Shown piece after piece: positions 5,343 to 5,726 of a stretch of 5,726 nt of DNA. The notes below the pieces were generated by a model. It did not search any database, was not told the origin of the DNA, and saw nothing but the letters and a program-made list of their open reading frames with translations. How positions within the stretch are numbered: position 1 is the stretch's first letter; each line of letters starts with the position of its first letter. Both the position numbers and the translations under genes were made by a program. Origin of the DNA: Candidatus Dadabacteria bacterium (GTDB lineage: Bacteria > J088); contig RFIY01000281.1 in NCBI GenBank assembly GCA_003695505.1, positions 1 to 5,726 of the forward strand. Reading direction: 5' to 3'.

Positions 5343-5726
5343 TCAGAGCAGGCCCAGCTCGTGATCGCGGACGAGCCGGGCGACGACGTCCTGATCGGCC
5401 GGCGGTACCTCGACCGTCGGTAACTCCGCGATGGGCACCCAGCGAACCGGATTGTTTTCCTGCGGGTCTGGTGTCCCGTCGATCACGCAGAGGTAGAACA
5501 GCAGCAGGACGCTTCCCGACGATCCGGCGTGCGTGGCGAACGTGTACGGTTCGAGTGGCGTCGCGGTCACCGCGAGCTCCTCGACAAACTCGCGGCAGAG
5601 CGCGGCTTGCGGCGATTCGCCATCGTGCAGCTTGCCGCCGGGGAACTCCCAGAGGCCGGCCATCGAACGGCCGACGGGGCGCTGACTGAGCAACACGAGT
5701 CCATCGCGAATACAGATGCCGGCCGC
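5343..5726 (-). CDS. mutT: MutT-like Nudix hydrolase, 5'-truncated by the window edge
   Basis: The frame is open to the right edge, giving 127 visible residues and a TGA stop at 5345-5343. It enters as AAGICIRDGLVLLSQRP, the first strands of a Nudix fold, so only about 5-15 N-terminal residues are likely missing; an internal GTG at 5696 is not the start. WEFPGGK precedes a Nudix box fitting G-x5-E-x7-REUxEExGU (encoded about 5568-5637), with the metal-binding REFVEE intact but the late Gly replaced by Ala (EELAV). The tail WVPIAELPTVEVPPAD matches the MutT/8-oxo-dGTP diphosphatase type, especially that of Alphaproteobacteria as I remember it. Its likely role is removing oxidised nucleotides from the dNTP pool; CTP pyrophosphohydrolase (NudG-like) is the main alternative. 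It is separated by 115 bp from the hydratase gene, which has its own promoter candidate, so the two may be transcribed separately. Confidence 0.88.
   Translation of the reverse strand, partial: AAGICIRDGLVLLSQRPVGRSMAGLWEFPGGKLHDGESPQAALCREFVEELAVTATPLEPYTFATHAGSSGSVLLLFYLCVIDGTPDPQENNPVRWVPIAELPTVEVPPADQDVVARLVRDHELGLL

Overview
The window is GC-rich, densely coded bacterial DNA, most likely from a proteobacterium. The protein families, the short intergenic gaps and the alphaproteobacterial look of the MutT-type Nudix protein support this, but I cannot place it below phylum with confidence. It holds seven genes in two converging groups. No tRNA, rRNA, CRISPR array, insertion sequence or prophage gene is visible.

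Left group (plus strand, 1-2331): a 5'-truncated extended short-chain dehydrogenase (epimerase/dehydratase type), a classical short-chain dehydrogenase/reductase, and a TauE/SafE-family membrane transporter. The coding regions overlap by 17 bp and 1 bp, so they are almost certainly co-transcribed and probably translationally coupled. The two dehydrogenases suggest oxidation or reduction of a hydroxy or keto compound. The transporter may move a related small anion, but the substrate cannot be read from the sequence.

Middle (2332-2648): a 317-bp gap between the converging groups with no convincing gene. It contains an imperfect 39-nt inverted repeat pair, each arm of which can fold on itself, plus several further hairpins.

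Right group (minus strand, read from right to left): a 5'-truncated MutT-like Nudix hydrolase; then, after a gap carrying a good promoter candidate and an inverted repeat, an enoyl-CoA hydratase/isomerase-family protein, a 72-residue stand-alone biotin carrier protein, and an acyl-CoA carboxylase carboxyltransferase. The last three look like part of a branched- or short-chain acyl-CoA carboxylation pathway. In gene content they resemble the yngF-yngHB-yngE part of the Bacillus subtilis yng cluster and, more loosely, the leucine/isovalerate (liu) genes. The biotin carboxylase that must charge the carrier is not in the window. The carboxyltransferase ends the group, so that subunit must come from elsewhere in the genome.

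Nothing here is a clearly new system. The points most worth a second look are the structured convergent intergenic region, the carboxylase lacking its biotin carboxylase, the hydratase with one of its two usual catalytic glutamates replaced by glycine, and the inverted repeat touching the hydratase promoter.
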